A stretch of 37,978 nt of DNA from Candidatus Zixiibacteriota bacterium (lineage in GTDB: Bacteria; Zixibacteria; MSB-5A5; UBA10806): NCBI GenBank assembly GCA_024641335.1, contig JAHEDG010000028.1:1-37978 (forward strand), written 5' to 3'. The position numbers were made by a program, and so were the translations under genes. The notes under the pieces are model-generated. The model saw nothing but the letters and a program-made list of their open reading frames with translations, did no database searches and was not told where the DNA came from. Positions 8,624 through 18,690 of the stretch are shown one piece after another (position 1 is the first letter of the stretch; each line of letters starts with the position of its first letter).

Positions 8624-9835
8624 TTATAATAGCAGATCGGTGTCTTTCGAATCGATATTGTTTTCGATTTGAGACGTTTGAGAATCAAGTTCCGCTATCC
8701 GCGGCTCGATACCGTCGGTTTTGTTGAGAGTCTCGATACCCGCGACCTGTCTGTCCAGCATTCTCGTTCTGGCGCCGACCATCTCGTCGAAGGCTTTGCG
8801 GGTATTGTCGATTCTGTCTCCCACAACCTTCATGGAATCGACAAACTTCTTCCACTGCGCCGCGAAGCCCCCCAGTAATGCCTGAATCTTCCTCGACGAC
8901 TGCTGGAGACTGAAATTATCCACCGCCTGGCGGATCAGGGCCAGCATGGCGTATAAGGTCAAGGGGGAGCAAAGAACCACTTTCTGGTTAAGCGCTTCAT
9001 CGAGTATGGCGTCGTCGTTTTCATGTATAAAAGCGTAAACCTGTTCATTGGGGATAAACACCAGAACATAATCAACAGTATTATCATCAGGATTGATATA
9101 ATCTCGTCCGGTGACTTCCTTGATTCTCTTGCGCACAGATGAAAGAAACTGTTTTTTGGCGTTTTCCTTCTCGATATCGCTGGGGGCCTTGAGATACTCG
9201 AGGTATTTATCAAGCGGGAATTTGACATCCATATTGACCTTAAGATCGTCGGGCAAGAGGAATGTAAAATCGGGTCTCGATCTGCCCCCTTCTATTGTCT
9301 GCTGCTTTCGGTAATTGATTCCTTCCCGAAGCCCCACGGCGCGCAATATATCCTCGGCCATCCGTTCGCCCCATTGGCCGCGGACCTGTGTCGACGATAA
9401 CGCCCGGTTTAATGATTCGGTTGTTTTGCGAAGATCCTCGCTCTGCCTGGCGATCTGCTCGATAGCCGAACTGACCTTGCCGTATTTCTCCGGCACCGCC
9501 AGGTTGATATCGGTCATCAGCTTCTGGACTTTCTCCAGCCGCTCCTGCATCTCTTTAGCCAGACTTCCCAGCGATTGATCGATCAGCTTCTTTTTCGATT
9601 CTAAATCGGCCGAGCTTTCCAATGTCTTGGCCTCCAGCATCTCTTTTGAAAGTTTCACCAGCTGGTCTGTCGATTGACCCATCACATCGAGAGAAACCGC
9701 CTTAAACGAATTCTCCATTTCCGCCTTCAATTGCTGATACTGCGTATCCATTCCGCCCTTGGAAAAGCGATTGACAAAAAACACTACGCCGGCGCCGAAC
9801 AACGCTCCCAATATGAATATTAATATCGGCGACAA
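8624..9835 (-). CDS. rmuC: DNA recombination protein RmuC
   Basis: A 403-residue RmuC. One N-terminal membrane helix (residues 3-22) is followed by a long coiled coil to about 140. The RmuC nuclease-like domain starts at VRGQWGERMAEDILRAVGL and continues through RPDFTFLLPDD, NMDVKFPLDKYLEYL and DYVLVFIPNEQVYAF. RmuC limits inversion of short inverted repeats in E. coli and is thought to be a nuclease. The start codon is TTG, five bases after AGGGGG. The aminotransferase-fusion gene lies upstream on the same strand. Confidence 0.95.
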   Translation of the reverse strand: MSPILIFILGALFGAGVVFFVNRFSKGGMDTQYQQLKAEMENSFKAVSLDVMGQSTDQLVKLSKEMLEAKTLESSADLESKKKLIDQSLGSLAKEMQERLEKVQKLMTDINLAVPEKYGKVSSAIEQIARQSEDLRKTTESLNRALSSTQVRGQWGERMAEDILRAVGLREGINYRKQQTIEGGRSRPDFTFLLPDDLKVNMDVKFPLDKYLEYLKAPSDIEKENAKKQFLSSVRKRIKEVTGRDYINPDDNTVDYVLVFIPNEQVYAFIHENDDAILDEALNQKVVLCSPLTLYAMLALIRQAVDNFSLQQSSRKIQALLGGFAAQWKKFVDSMKVVGDRIDNTRKAFDEMVGARTRMLDRQVAGIETLNKTDGIEPRIAELDSQTSQIENNIDSKDTDLLL

Positions 9836-9896
9836 TAAAACCCCCTGATCATATCGTTTTTCTATACCGCAATATACCGCGGCAGGATAATCCGCG

Positions 9897-12227
9897 TCAA
9901 ATCCCGATTATCCTGTTTATCCGCTTCTGAATTTCCTCCGGCGCGCCGGCTCCGATATTGATGAAATACGGTTTCGCCTTATTGAAAAGCTTTTCATAAA
10001 ACCGCTTTCGGGCATCCATTCTGTCGGTTCCCCTGACCAGAATATGAGGATTAAAAAACGGCTCCGATTTCATCATTCCCGCCTGCGATAAACCGTCCTC
10101 GCAAAAACGCAACGCTTCATCGATGGTTGGCTCCGAGACCATCGGGCTGATCGGATCGTTCTTCAAAAGCAATATCAGTTTTAGCGACGTTCTCTTGGTA
10201 TGTTTGGCCTCTCCGTCGATCCAGTACGGATCGAGCATGGCTCGGGATACCGGCGATCCCTCGTAGCAAAACGGCATTCCGGTGTCGAGGCCGCATCTAT
10301 CCTGTTTCTGGCAGGGGCCGTTGATACATTCCTCTTTGCTGGTAATAACATTCTCGCATTTCGATTTATCGAATAGCGGGGCGAAATCAGGATATTTTTC
10401 CACGAGATTGGTCTGCATATAAAATTTCCGTTCGGGCACGTCGGCAATGGCCTCATTTCCGATCCTGATAAATACGACATCATCGCTGACCAGCTTTGAT
10501 TCCGGATGACGCAGCAGGTTGGCAAAATAGGCCGCTTTACCGGTTCCCCTGGGAGCTATCAGGAGCAGGCCGTCGCCGCCGAAATCGAGACCCAGACCTC
10601 TGACCGAGTATGTGTCGGTCAGCCGCGACGAGATATCGTCGGCGATACCTATGGCCAGCGATCTCAACTGACCGTAATAGGCCGATTTGAATAAAACAGC
10701 CGTGCGCGACTCGCTGTTGTAATAAGCTCTCGGCTCCCGGCCGGGTACCCAGCCGACGGCGTAAATGATTCCGTGAGGCTCGAGATCAGTCTCCAGCTGG
10801 GCTGGATACCAGTTCTCCATCCAGAAATCGTATAGATGAGGCAGGTTGGTGCGAAGCTGCACAACCACTCCCTGAATATTGGCATTCCACTCGAAATAAC
10901 CGGCATTAGAAAGATGCGCCCGCGCCTCAGCCGTCAGAGCGTCCCGCAGCTCCGGCCCCACATTGGTTTCGGTCTCGACCAGATCCTTACGCATTGTTAC
11001 GGTATTATTCAGCGAAATTGCCCGGGCCGCCCTGGTAGGTTCCAGTTTGGCCAGCGCCGAGATAATTCTGTCCAGCGAATTCTCGATATTTTTCATCGAC
11101 GTCGCGTACGACAGCCTGATATACCCTTCGGAGCCGAACGCCTCTCCCGGCACCACTGCCACATGAGCGTGTTTCAGAAGATAATACGCCAGGCCGTAGG
11201 AATTGCGAATCTGCATGCCGTCATACTCTTTTTTGAAATATGACACCACGTTGGGGAAAAGATAGAACGCTCCCCGAGGTTCATAACAAGCCACGCCCGG
11301 GACACTCCGCAAACGATCGAGGGCGTAGTTGCGTCGGATCTGAAATTCGTTTCTCATCCGGCTGATCTCGTGCTGCGGTCCGGAAAGACCTTCAAGGGCG
11401 GCCATCTGTGAAATCGACGAGGCATTGGATGTATTATGCGACTGCACCTTCGACATTCCTGAAATCAGTTCGGTCGGGCCGGCCGCGTAACCGATCCGCC
11501 AGCCGGTCATGGAATACGCCTTGGATACGCCGTTGATGATTACCGACTGTTCCTTCATTTTTTTATTCAGCGAGGCGAACGATACGAACTCGAAACCGTC
11601 ATAAACCAGCTTTTCGTATATCTCGTCGGATATGACCAGTATCCCCTCGTCGGCGACAATCTCGGCCAGCTCCAGAAGCTCGTTTTTTGTATAGCCACCG
11701 CCTGTGGGGTTCGACGGGTTATTGATTATCAGGGCTTTGGTCGACGGCGATATAGCCGAGGAGAGCTGGTCAGGCGTAAGGCGGAATCCGTTCTCTTCTC
11801 TGGTCTGGACAACCACCGACGTTCCTCCGGCCAGATTGACCATCTCCGGGTAACTCACCCAGTAAGGGGCCGGAATAATCACTTCGTCGCCCGGATTTAG
11901 TATGGCCATGCATAGATTGTACAAACAGTTTTTGGCTCCGGTCGAGACAATTATCTGATCGGGGCCGTACTCAAGATTGTTTTCTTCCTTGAGCTTTTTG
12001 GCAATAGCTTTGCGCAACGGCAGAATGCCGTCGTTGGATGTATACCTGGTAAAATTATTATCTATGGCTTTCTTGGCGGCTTCCTTGATATTCGCCGGAG
12101 TGGGAAAGTCCGGTTCGCCGACCGAGAGATCTATAACATCGATCCCCTCGGATTTCATGGCCGACGCTTTGGCCGAGATTTTCAGCGTGGGAGAAAATCC
12201 CACCCGCTGTACTCTATCCGATAACAT
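9897..12227 (-). CDS. Fusion of aspartate aminotransferase and HPr-kinase/PEPCK-like P-loop domain
   Basis: A 776-residue protein, about twice the length of a normal aspartate aminotransferase. Residues 1-395 are a complete class-I PLP enzyme: NNPSNPTG at 169-176, DEIY at 201-204, the PLP lysine K236 in VSKAYS, and R371 in IRLSYA for the substrate carboxylate. Residues 412-776 form a separate domain. GLLLIAPRGTGKAAYF (553-568) is a P-loop, and KLVSDDVVFI (578-587) matches the Asp pair that follows the P-loop in HPr kinases and ATP-PEP carboxykinases. ERKFYMQTNL (599-608) recalls their substrate loop. Five cysteines (624, 634, 639, 645, 654) follow. AAAAGGAT precedes the ATG. Activity of the second half is inferred from motifs only. 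Confidence 0.85.
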   Translation of the reverse strand: MLSDRVQRVGFSPTLKISAKASAMKSEGIDVIDLSVGEPDFPTPANIKEAAKKAIDNNFTRYTSNDGILPLRKAIAKKLKEENNLEYGPDQIIVSTGAKNCLYNLCMAILNPGDEVIIPAPYWVSYPEMVNLAGGTSVVVQTREENGFRLTPDQLSSAISPSTKALIINNPSNPTGGGYTKNELLELAEIVADEGILVISDEIYEKLVYDGFEFVSFASLNKKMKEQSVIINGVSKAYSMTGWRIGYAAGPTELISGMSKVQSHNTSNASSISQMAALEGLSGPQHEISRMRNEFQIRRNYALDRLRSVPGVACYEPRGAFYLFPNVVSYFKKEYDGMQIRNSYGLAYYLLKHAHVAVVPGEAFGSEGYIRLSYATSMKNIENSLDRIISALAKLEPTRAARAISLNNTVTMRKDLVETETNVGPELRDALTAEARAHLSNAGYFEWNANIQGVVVQLRTNLPHLYDFWMENWYPAQLETDLEPHGIIYAVGWVPGREPRAYYNSESRTAVLFKSAYYGQLRSLAIGIADDISSRLTDTYSVRGLGLDFGGDGLLLIAPRGTGKAAYFANLLRHPESKLVSDDVVFIRIGNEAIADVPERKFYMQTNLVEKYPDFAPLFDKSKCENVITSKEECINGPCQKQDRCGLDTGMPFCYEGSPVSRAMLDPYWIDGEAKHTKRTSLKLILLLKNDPISPMVSEPTIDEALRFCEDGLSQAGMMKSEPFFNPHILVRGTDRMDARKRFYEKLFNKAKPYFINIGAGAPEEIQKRINRIIGI

Positions 12228-12269
12228 ATCCGATCCTTTTTATCATCACTGTTGAATATGACGAGAGAA

Positions 12270-13664
12270 TTACGATTTCTCGCCTTTGTTACCGGATTGT
12301 TTTTTATCTTTATCCGTTGTCGACAGCTTCTCCACCAACTTTTTCAGATCGATGCCGGAGAGCGATTCCACCACGGTCGGAAGCTGGCCCAATACTTCGG
12401 CTACCTGTCCGGTCAGCTTGGACGCCCCTCCTCCGCCCGAATCGACCATAACGATTTTCTCGACTTTGCTCAATGGTTCGGAGACCGCGCGGGCCAGTTC
12501 CGGCAGTATTGAAATTAGCATTTCGTAAATGGCCGCCTGACTGTATTGCCCGTACGATTCCGCTTTTTTGAGCATTATCCCGGCTTCGGCTTCGCCTTCG
12601 AGCCTGATCGCGTTCGCTCTGCCTTTCGACTCCGCTTCCAGCTTGAACGTTTGAGCCTCGGTTTCCGATATTATTTGGTACTTGCGGGCGTCGGCTTGTT
12701 TCTTGATCGTCGATTCGAGTTCCTTTTCCCTGCGAAGGATCTCCTTTTCCTCGACCTTGATCGCCTGCTCTTTTTCCACCAGACGAACCTGGTATTCCTC
12801 TCGTTTCAATTGCTGGTTTATTTTCTGACGTTCCAGCTCATAGGCTAAATCGGAGGCGGCTTTTTTCTGATTGACCATGGCCTGGTATTCGGCCCGTTTG
12901 AGCTCGTAATCCCGGTTGGCTTCGGCTATCTGCGATTCGGCCCTGAACTTGGCTATATCGGCCTCCTTACGGGCTTCGGCCGCTTTCACCGTAGCGTCCC
13001 GTTCGGCCTCCGCCTCAGCTACCGCCGCTTCTCCTCTGGCCTGGGCGATTCGCGGTTTGCCCAATGCCTCGATATAGCCGGCTGTATCTGAGAGGTCCTT
13101 TAACGAATACGAAAGAATCACCAGACCCATCGCCGAAAACTCCTCCGAGGCCGCTTTCCTGACCCGTTCGGCGAACTCCTCTCGTTTTCCGAAAAGCTCC
13201 TCGACCGACATAGAACCCAGTCCGGCCCGCATATGCCCTTCGAGTATCTTGGAAGCTATATCTTTTATCCCCTGAGAACCCTTGCTCAAAAACTGCTCGG
13301 CCGCCATACGAATAGAGTATTCGTCTCCGCCGATCTTTATCTGAGCCTGACCGTGAGCGTTGACCTGTATCCCCAGCGCTGTGATGGCCTCGTTGCATTG
13401 CATATCGATTGTCATGACCTCCAAAGGAAGCACCTGGGCCGATTCCAGAAACGGTAAAACCAGAGTTCCGCCTCCTATGCGCGCCCGGTAACCGATCTTC
13501 CTCCTAACCCCATCCGGATCCGTAACCGTCCGTTTACGTCCCCCGGAAATAATGAGAACCTCATTCGGACCGACGTTGCGATATTGCCTGGACAGTAAAA
13601 TCAAAATAAAGGCGATTAAAACTACTATGACAAAAACCGATATCAATAGAGTGTTCAGCTCCAT
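12270..13664 (-). CDS. Flotillin-family SPFH protein
   Basis: A 464-residue flotillin-like scaffold protein. One N-terminal membrane helix (5-26) is followed by an SPFH/band 7 domain (about 28-190) and a long alanine/glutamate-rich coiled coil (about 200-365) containing the EAEAERDATVKAAEARKEAD type repeats of flotillins. A short C-terminal domain follows. Flotillins form membrane microdomain scaffolds that organise signalling and transport proteins. GGAG sits before the ATG. It lies 42 bases upstream of the aminotransferase-fusion gene on the same strand, so co-transcription is possible. No NfeD partner is visible here. Confidence 0.93.
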   Translation of the reverse strand: MELNTLLISVFVIVVLIAFILILLSRQYRNVGPNEVLIISGGRKRTVTDPDGVRRKIGYRARIGGGTLVLPFLESAQVLPLEVMTIDMQCNEAITALGIQVNAHGQAQIKIGGDEYSIRMAAEQFLSKGSQGIKDIASKILEGHMRAGLGSMSVEELFGKREEFAERVRKAASEEFSAMGLVILSYSLKDLSDTAGYIEALGKPRIAQARGEAAVAEAEAERDATVKAAEARKEADIAKFRAESQIAEANRDYELKRAEYQAMVNQKKAASDLAYELERQKINQQLKREEYQVRLVEKEQAIKVEEKEILRREKELESTIKKQADARKYQIISETEAQTFKLEAESKGRANAIRLEGEAEAGIMLKKAESYGQYSQAAIYEMLISILPELARAVSEPLSKVEKIVMVDSGGGGASKLTGQVAEVLGQLPTVVESLSGIDLKKLVEKLSTTDKDKKQSGNKGEKS

Positions 13665-13971
13665 ATCATCACTCCTTTTACCAACAGCCTGACGCTATAA
13701 AAATATCCGTTCACAAAAATCATCTCCGCCTTGCCCCTGAAATCCCGCCCCTGGAAATTTAATTCATTACAGGGAGCTAATCAATCGGTAAAGAACAGGC
13801 AATTAAGATATACGCTGAAAATAGAATAGCAATAAATTTATAACGTAATTCCATAAACATCGGGAGTATTGGGTCGAGCGAATCATAAGTTGGAAGCAGA
13901 TCGAATGATCTGACGGTTCGGGTAAGGCAGGTTTGGAAGAATAAAAAAACCGGAAATATGGATCTTTTATT
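13665..13971. other. Intergenic region with no recognised feature
   Basis: About 307 bases lie between the hybrid kinase (ending at 13972) and the flotillin gene, both on the minus strand. It should hold the flotillin promoter. I could not find a -35/-10 pair with acceptable spacing, a hairpin with a T-run, or an ORF worth keeping. Confidence 0.5.
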
Positions 13972-15963
13972 TTAGATCGGCTTTTCTAAAAAGGCGGTGG
14001 GAGCCACCGGCGCGATAAATTCTCTCGATACGATCAAGTCGTTGATTACCTTCGTAAGGCTTTCCATTTTGAATGGTTTCTGGAGAAACATTCGGCCGGA
14101 TTTTCTGAGAAAATCTCTGGTCAGGGGATTGACAATATCCCCGGTTACAAATACCATCCTCTGGGCCGCTGACGGTTTTTTTTCGGTCAGGACATCGTAA
14201 AGCTGCTCACCGTTCATCAGGGGCATTTTCATGTCGCATAGGATTACGTCATAATCCCTGGTCTGTATCTTATCGAGGGCCAGCTTGCCGTTTTTGGCCG
14301 TGTCGACAATATATCCGTCTCTCTCCAAAAGATTGGTTATCATATCGAGGATGGCCGATTCATCGTCGACAGCCAATATCCTCTTGTCGGCTTTTTTGGA
14401 TTTTTTCTGTCCCGGAAAATCAGCGGCATGGCCTGAATCGTCGTCGTCGGACACTGATGACGGCCCCGATACGATCGGAAGTTCGATAACGAACGTAGAA
14501 CCATCACTCTGATGGCTTTCGACATAAAACCTGCCGCCATGTTTTTCGATTATTCCGTAGGCGATGGAAAGCCCCAGGCCGGTTCCTTTGCCTAATTCTT
14601 TGGTTGTGTAGAACGGCTCGAATATTCTGCTGGCTATCTCGCGGGGAATTCCGGGGCCGTTATCGATGAACCTGATGAAAATCGTTTTCCCGACACTTTC
14701 AGAAGTAACTTTCATGATTTTATCGCCGGGATTGTTGGCCAGCGCGTGTTGGGCGTTATCGAGAATGTTTATAAATACCTGCTGAAGCTGGTGATAATCG
14801 CCCATGGTAGACGGCAGATATTGCTCGAATTCGCTGACTATTTCAATCTTGTTGGATTTGTAGTCATAGGTTTTCAGTTCCAGACAATCGCTGATTATAT
14901 CGTTGATTTTGATACAGGTTTTCCTTGACGGCGATTGACGGGCGAATGATAGAAGATTCTGGACAATTTTCTGGGAACGTTCCGCGGACCGGTAGATGAC
15001 TGATATTCTCCGCTTCAAATCCTCTTCGGGGTCCATTGCCAGAAGCAGCTGGGCATTGCCCATAATTATCGCCAGGGGATTATTCAATTCATGAGCCACG
15101 CCCGCAATTAGTTGTCCCAGGGCCGATAGTTTCTCGGTTTGATGAAGCTGCTGGGCGGCCATTTTCAGCTTTTCAGCCTCTTCTTTGACCTTTTGTTCCA
15201 GAGATTGATTGTACCCTTCCAATTTTTCCCTGGTGTGCGAAAGTTCCTCTATCATCACATTAAACGATCTGATCAAATCTCCTATCTCATCCTGCGGCTG
15301 TATCTCCGGAAGCGGCGAAAACTCACCGGCCGAGACATTGATGATTGCCCTGGAAAGATCCCTGATAGGCTTGATGATATTCCTGGTCGATATCCATATC
15401 GAAAAGGCCAGCATGCCGATCAGGATCAGGAAAAATGACAGCAGATGTTTTTCCATGAAAGCGTCGATAAGCAGCCGTCTGTCTTCCAGGGTCGAGGTCA
15501 TAACCAGGTATCCTTTTGGATTGGACTCCTGCCCATGAATATGGGGGATCGGTACCACGGCGATACATTTCCATATATCGCCGGTCAGATCGAGCTCCAG
15601 ATAATGATCCCTTTTTCTGATAGTATCCAATATCCGGTGATTATCGGAAACTTTATGTATTTCACTCTCATCCGATGAGGCCGTGATTTTTCCATTTATA
15701 TCCAGAACCGATATTTCATATATACTGTTATTGTAGGCTGAAATTTTGTCGATCAGCTGCTGCAAGCCGCGGCTGTCCTTAATGCCGTAATTATGGTCAA
15801 TTTCCAGAGATAAAAAATGCGCTATCGATTCCAATTCGCTCTTGGCCGACTGAAGCTGATATTCCTTTAATTCCGATCGATTCAGATAATAGCCCAGAGC
15901 TGACATGAATGATATAAACAGACATACGCCGATTATCGCTTTTGTCAAAAGGCTTATTCGCAT
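13972..15963 (-). CDS. Hybrid sensor histidine kinase with C-terminal receiver
   Basis: A 663-residue membrane kinase. Two helices (about 7-25 and 173-192) flank a periplasmic sensor domain of about 145 residues that looks like a double-Cache/PAS fold. A HAMP domain (193-245) and coiled coil lead to the HisKA domain with phospho-acceptor H291 in HELNNP. The ATPase domain has the N-box (NILDNAQHA near 399), DNGPGIP near 434 and GTGLGL (460-465). A receiver domain follows from 527, with phospho-acceptor D577 and K629. There is no DNA-binding domain, so a downstream phosphotransfer partner is expected elsewhere. The sensed signal is unknown. Confidence 0.95.
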   Translation of the reverse strand: MRISLLTKAIIGVCLFISFMSALGYYLNRSELKEYQLQSAKSELESIAHFLSLEIDHNYGIKDSRGLQQLIDKISAYNNSIYEISVLDINGKITASSDESEIHKVSDNHRILDTIRKRDHYLELDLTGDIWKCIAVVPIPHIHGQESNPKGYLVMTSTLEDRRLLIDAFMEKHLLSFFLILIGMLAFSIWISTRNIIKPIRDLSRAIINVSAGEFSPLPEIQPQDEIGDLIRSFNVMIEELSHTREKLEGYNQSLEQKVKEEAEKLKMAAQQLHQTEKLSALGQLIAGVAHELNNPLAIIMGNAQLLLAMDPEEDLKRRISVIYRSAERSQKIVQNLLSFARQSPSRKTCIKINDIISDCLELKTYDYKSNKIEIVSEFEQYLPSTMGDYHQLQQVFINILDNAQHALANNPGDKIMKVTSESVGKTIFIRFIDNGPGIPREIASRIFEPFYTTKELGKGTGLGLSIAYGIIEKHGGRFYVESHQSDGSTFVIELPIVSGPSSVSDDDDSGHAADFPGQKKSKKADKRILAVDDESAILDMITNLLERDGYIVDTAKNGKLALDKIQTRDYDVILCDMKMPLMNGEQLYDVLTEKKPSAAQRMVFVTGDIVNPLTRDFLRKSGRMFLQKPFKMESLTKVINDLIVSREFIAPVAPTAFLEKPI

Positions 15964-16215
15964 CTGATAGTTTCCCGGAAATACCCAATATTGTTCTTTC
16001 TACATATCATAACAAACCGATCCTAATATTCTCCAAGATCATTCTTTTCATTGATTTTCTTAATAAATATCGGCTGTCTGGATTCTCACTTTATCAAAGG
16101 ATATTGAAAAAGCAATAATGGGTCTTCTTTTCGATGATTATTTGTGTGGCACACTTGACAATTGATCATCGATTCGAGATTTATTTTTCCAAGCCGGCGC
16201 ATTCCTATTTCCTGG

Positions 16216-16243
16216 TTGTTATCCGGGCGGAAACTCATATATT
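16216..16243 (+). promoter_or_regulatory. Promoter of the UvrD-like helicase gene, leaderless
   Basis: TTGTTA (16216-16221), 16 bases, TATATT (16238-16243). The ATG at 16251 begins eight bases after the -10 box, and no Shine-Dalgarno is present. This also supports that ATG over an earlier in-frame start. Confidence 0.6.
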
Positions 16244-16250
16244 AACGGCC

Positions 16251-18464
16251 ATGACCGACCACCGATATTTAACCGAACTGAACCCTCGCCAGCAGGAAGC
16301 CGTTCTCCAAGTCGATGGCCCTCTTTTGGTTCTGGCTGGCGCCGGTTCTGGCAAAACCAAAGTGATCACTCATAGAATTGCCCATATTATAGCTTCCGGC
16401 AAGGCCGCGCCGAATCAAATTATGGCGGTAACCTTTACCAACAAGGCGGCCGGAGAAATGAAAAGCCGTATCTTAAATATCCTCGGCCCTGGCGCTCGAG
16501 GGGTGTTTATGTCCACCTTTCATTCGTTTTGCGCCAGAGTTTTGCGTGAATTTCCCGAACCATTGGGATTTTCCAGAAGTTTTTCCATTTATGATTCATC
16601 GGATACACTCGCTTTGATAAAGAAAATATATAAGGATAAAGGAATTCCCGAATCTCAGCCGTCCCACCGAATCGCCGCCTCCAGGATATCATCGGCCAAA
16701 GACAAACTCATCGGCCCGGAAGAGTACGCGGAAGAGGCAGGGGATTTTCTGGATATCAATATCGCCACAATCTACCGCGAATATCAGAAACGGCTGGTCA
16801 AGTTTCAGGCTATGGATTTTGATGATCTGCTGACAAAATCGGTTCAGCTTTTCGAGAAAAACCCGGAGATATTGAGTGTTTTTCATAACCGCTTCAAATA
16901 TCTGCTGGTCGACGAATATCAGGATACCAACCACGTCCAGTATCGGCTGGTCAACCTGCTGGCTCGAGCGAGCCGGAATCTCTGCGTGGTCGGGGATGAC
17001 GATCAATCTATTTATGGCTGGCGGGGAGCCGATATCAACAACATCCTCGATTTCGAAAAGGATTACCCCGAATGCAAGGTCATAATGCTCGAACAGAACT
17101 ACCGTTCCAGCCAGAATATCCTGGATGCCGCGGGAGACGTGGTGGCCGGAATACGGGGACGGAAACCGAAACGGCTTTTCACCGATAAAGCCGGCGGCGA
17201 GAAAATTACCCTGCTTTTGTGCGGCGACGAGGTCGACGAAGCCGATACCATTTCGGAAAAGATCCGTGCCGGCCTGGCGCTCGATAAATCAGCCTTTGAA
17301 TTCGCCGTGCTATACCGGACCAACGCCCAATCGAGAGTTCTCGAAGATGCCTTCAGATATAAAGGCCTGCCGTATACCATCGTGGGAGGAATAAGATTCT
17401 ACGAAAGGGCCGAAGTTAAAGATATACTGGCCTACCTTCGACTTCTGGTAAATCCTAAAGACAATGTCGCGTTGACCAGGATCATTAATGTCCCTAAAAG
17501 AGGGATAGGTAAAAGCAGTATCGAAAAGCTCGATGAGCTGGCCGCCGGAAAAGACGAACCGGTCATCGCTCTTTTGGCCTCATCGCTCGATCAGGTCGCT
17601 ATCAGAGGGAAGGCCAAAGCCGAACTCGAAAAGCTATCTGTTATAATGACCGAGCTGTCTTCGAAAATCAATGAGCTTCCCCCGCATGATATCGCCGCCC
17701 GACTGATAGAAAAGATAAAATATCTGGAGATGCTGGCCGAGGAGAATACCCCGGAAGCCGAGGTCAGGGCGGAAAATGTCAAAGAATTGGTGGCCGGGAT
17801 TATCGAATATTCCGAAAGGACGGAGACACCGTCACTGAACGGATTTTTAGAAGAGGTGGCTTTGATCACCGATATCGATACATGGGACGAGGCCTTAGGG
17901 TCGGTTACTTTGATGACCCTTCACGCCGCCAAAGGGCTGGAATTCGATTCGGTGTTTATCGCCGGCATGGAAGACGGGTTGATACCGTTGAAGAGAGGAT
18001 TCGACGACTCGGCAGATCTCGATGAGGAACGGCGTTTATGCTATGTCGGGATGACCAGAGCCAAGAACAAGCTGTTTCTCTCGATGGCCGGTTTCCGCAG
18101 ACGATGGGGAGACTATACAGGCGGACCATCGCTTTTTCTCAAGGATATATCCAAAGACCTTTTGGAGACCGAACGGTTCAACTACTGGAACGATTACGGA
18201 CGGCCGACGCAAAAGAAATTTAACGGCTTTTCGAATTCCGGCAAACCGAAGAGGGCGCCGGTTCCGGCTATCGAGCTGGACGATTACGATACCGAAAACA
18301 CCCTGCCTGTCGGTACAGTTGTGCTCCATGAGAAATTCGGCCGGGGGATCGTAACCGCCCGCGAGGGAGGCGGCGAGGATATGATGGTCAGTGTGAAGTT
18401 CGAGAGGGCCGGGGTCAAGAAGCTGATGCTGAAATACGCCAGCCTGGAGATTATCTCGAAGTAG
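16251..18464 (+). CDS. UvrD/PcrA-type DNA helicase
   Basis: A 737-residue superfamily 1A 3'-5' helicase. Walker A AGAGSGKT is at 29-36, motif Ia VTFTNKAAGEMKSR follows, motif II is LVDEYQDTNH, motif III GDDDQSIYGWRGA, motif IV EQNYRSS, motif V LMTLHAAKGLEF and motif VI YVGMTRAKNKL. The C-terminal segment (VGTVVLHEKFGRGIV) is the Tudor-like RNA-polymerase-binding domain of PcrA. It acts in repair, replication restart and transcription-coupled repair. I start at 16251 (MTDHRYLTELNPRQQEAV). Reading the frame from 39 codons earlier adds sequence absent from the family and would cover the promoter. Confidence 0.95.
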   Translation: MTDHRYLTELNPRQQEAVLQVDGPLLVLAGAGSGKTKVITHRIAHIIASGKAAPNQIMAVTFTNKAAGEMKSRILNILGPGARGVFMSTFHSFCARVLREFPEPLGFSRSFSIYDSSDTLALIKKIYKDKGIPESQPSHRIAASRISSAKDKLIGPEEYAEEAGDFLDINIATIYREYQKRLVKFQAMDFDDLLTKSVQLFEKNPEILSVFHNRFKYLLVDEYQDTNHVQYRLVNLLARASRNLCVVGDDDQSIYGWRGADINNILDFEKDYPECKVIMLEQNYRSSQNILDAAGDVVAGIRGRKPKRLFTDKAGGEKITLLLCGDEVDEADTISEKIRAGLALDKSAFEFAVLYRTNAQSRVLEDAFRYKGLPYTIVGGIRFYERAEVKDILAYLRLLVNPKDNVALTRIINVPKRGIGKSSIEKLDELAAGKDEPVIALLASSLDQVAIRGKAKAELEKLSVIMTELSSKINELPPHDIAARLIEKIKYLEMLAEENTPEAEVRAENVKELVAGIIEYSERTETPSLNGFLEEVALITDIDTWDEALGSVTLMTLHAAKGLEFDSVFIAGMEDGLIPLKRGFDDSADLDEERRLCYVGMTRAKNKLFLSMAGFRRRWGDYTGGPSLFLKDISKDLLETERFNYWNDYGRPTQKKFNGFSNSGKPKRAPVPAIELDDYDTENTLPVGTVVLHEKFGRGIVTAREGGGEDMMVSVKFERAGVKKLMLKYASLEIISK

Positions 18465-18617
18465 CTTTTTTATATTTTCGGTCAGGCGAGCGATATTTTG
18501 AATTTTTTCTGAATAATAATATAAAAAATCATGATGCTGGCTTTGCCTGAACATTACAGATTTCCTATAAATCCTAAAAATAGATTGACACGGTTCAGTC
18601 AAATTTTAATTTTATTA
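18465..18617. other. Gene-free spacer after the helicase
   Basis: This is an AT-rich stretch downstream of the helicase gene. I see no T-run hairpin terminator. A TTGACA at 18585-18590 has no -10 box at the right distance. Confidence 0.4.
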
Positions 18618-18646
18618 TTGATTTCCCACCGGAATGACTATATAGA
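18618..18646 (+). promoter_or_regulatory. Candidate promoter before a structured leader
   Basis: TTGATT (18618-18623), 17 bases, TATAGA (18641-18646). Each box matches four of six consensus positions. It would start a leader of about 120 bases before the ATG at 18774. Confidence 0.4.
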
Positions 18647-18690
18647 GGTTTGTCCCGGGTTGTTTTGATATTTTGAACTAAGAGAAGCAT

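Noticed and set aside
16134-16250. Longer N-terminus for the UvrD-like helicase
   Set aside because: The extra 39 residues are absent from the family and the stretch contains the promoter boxes at 16216-16243.
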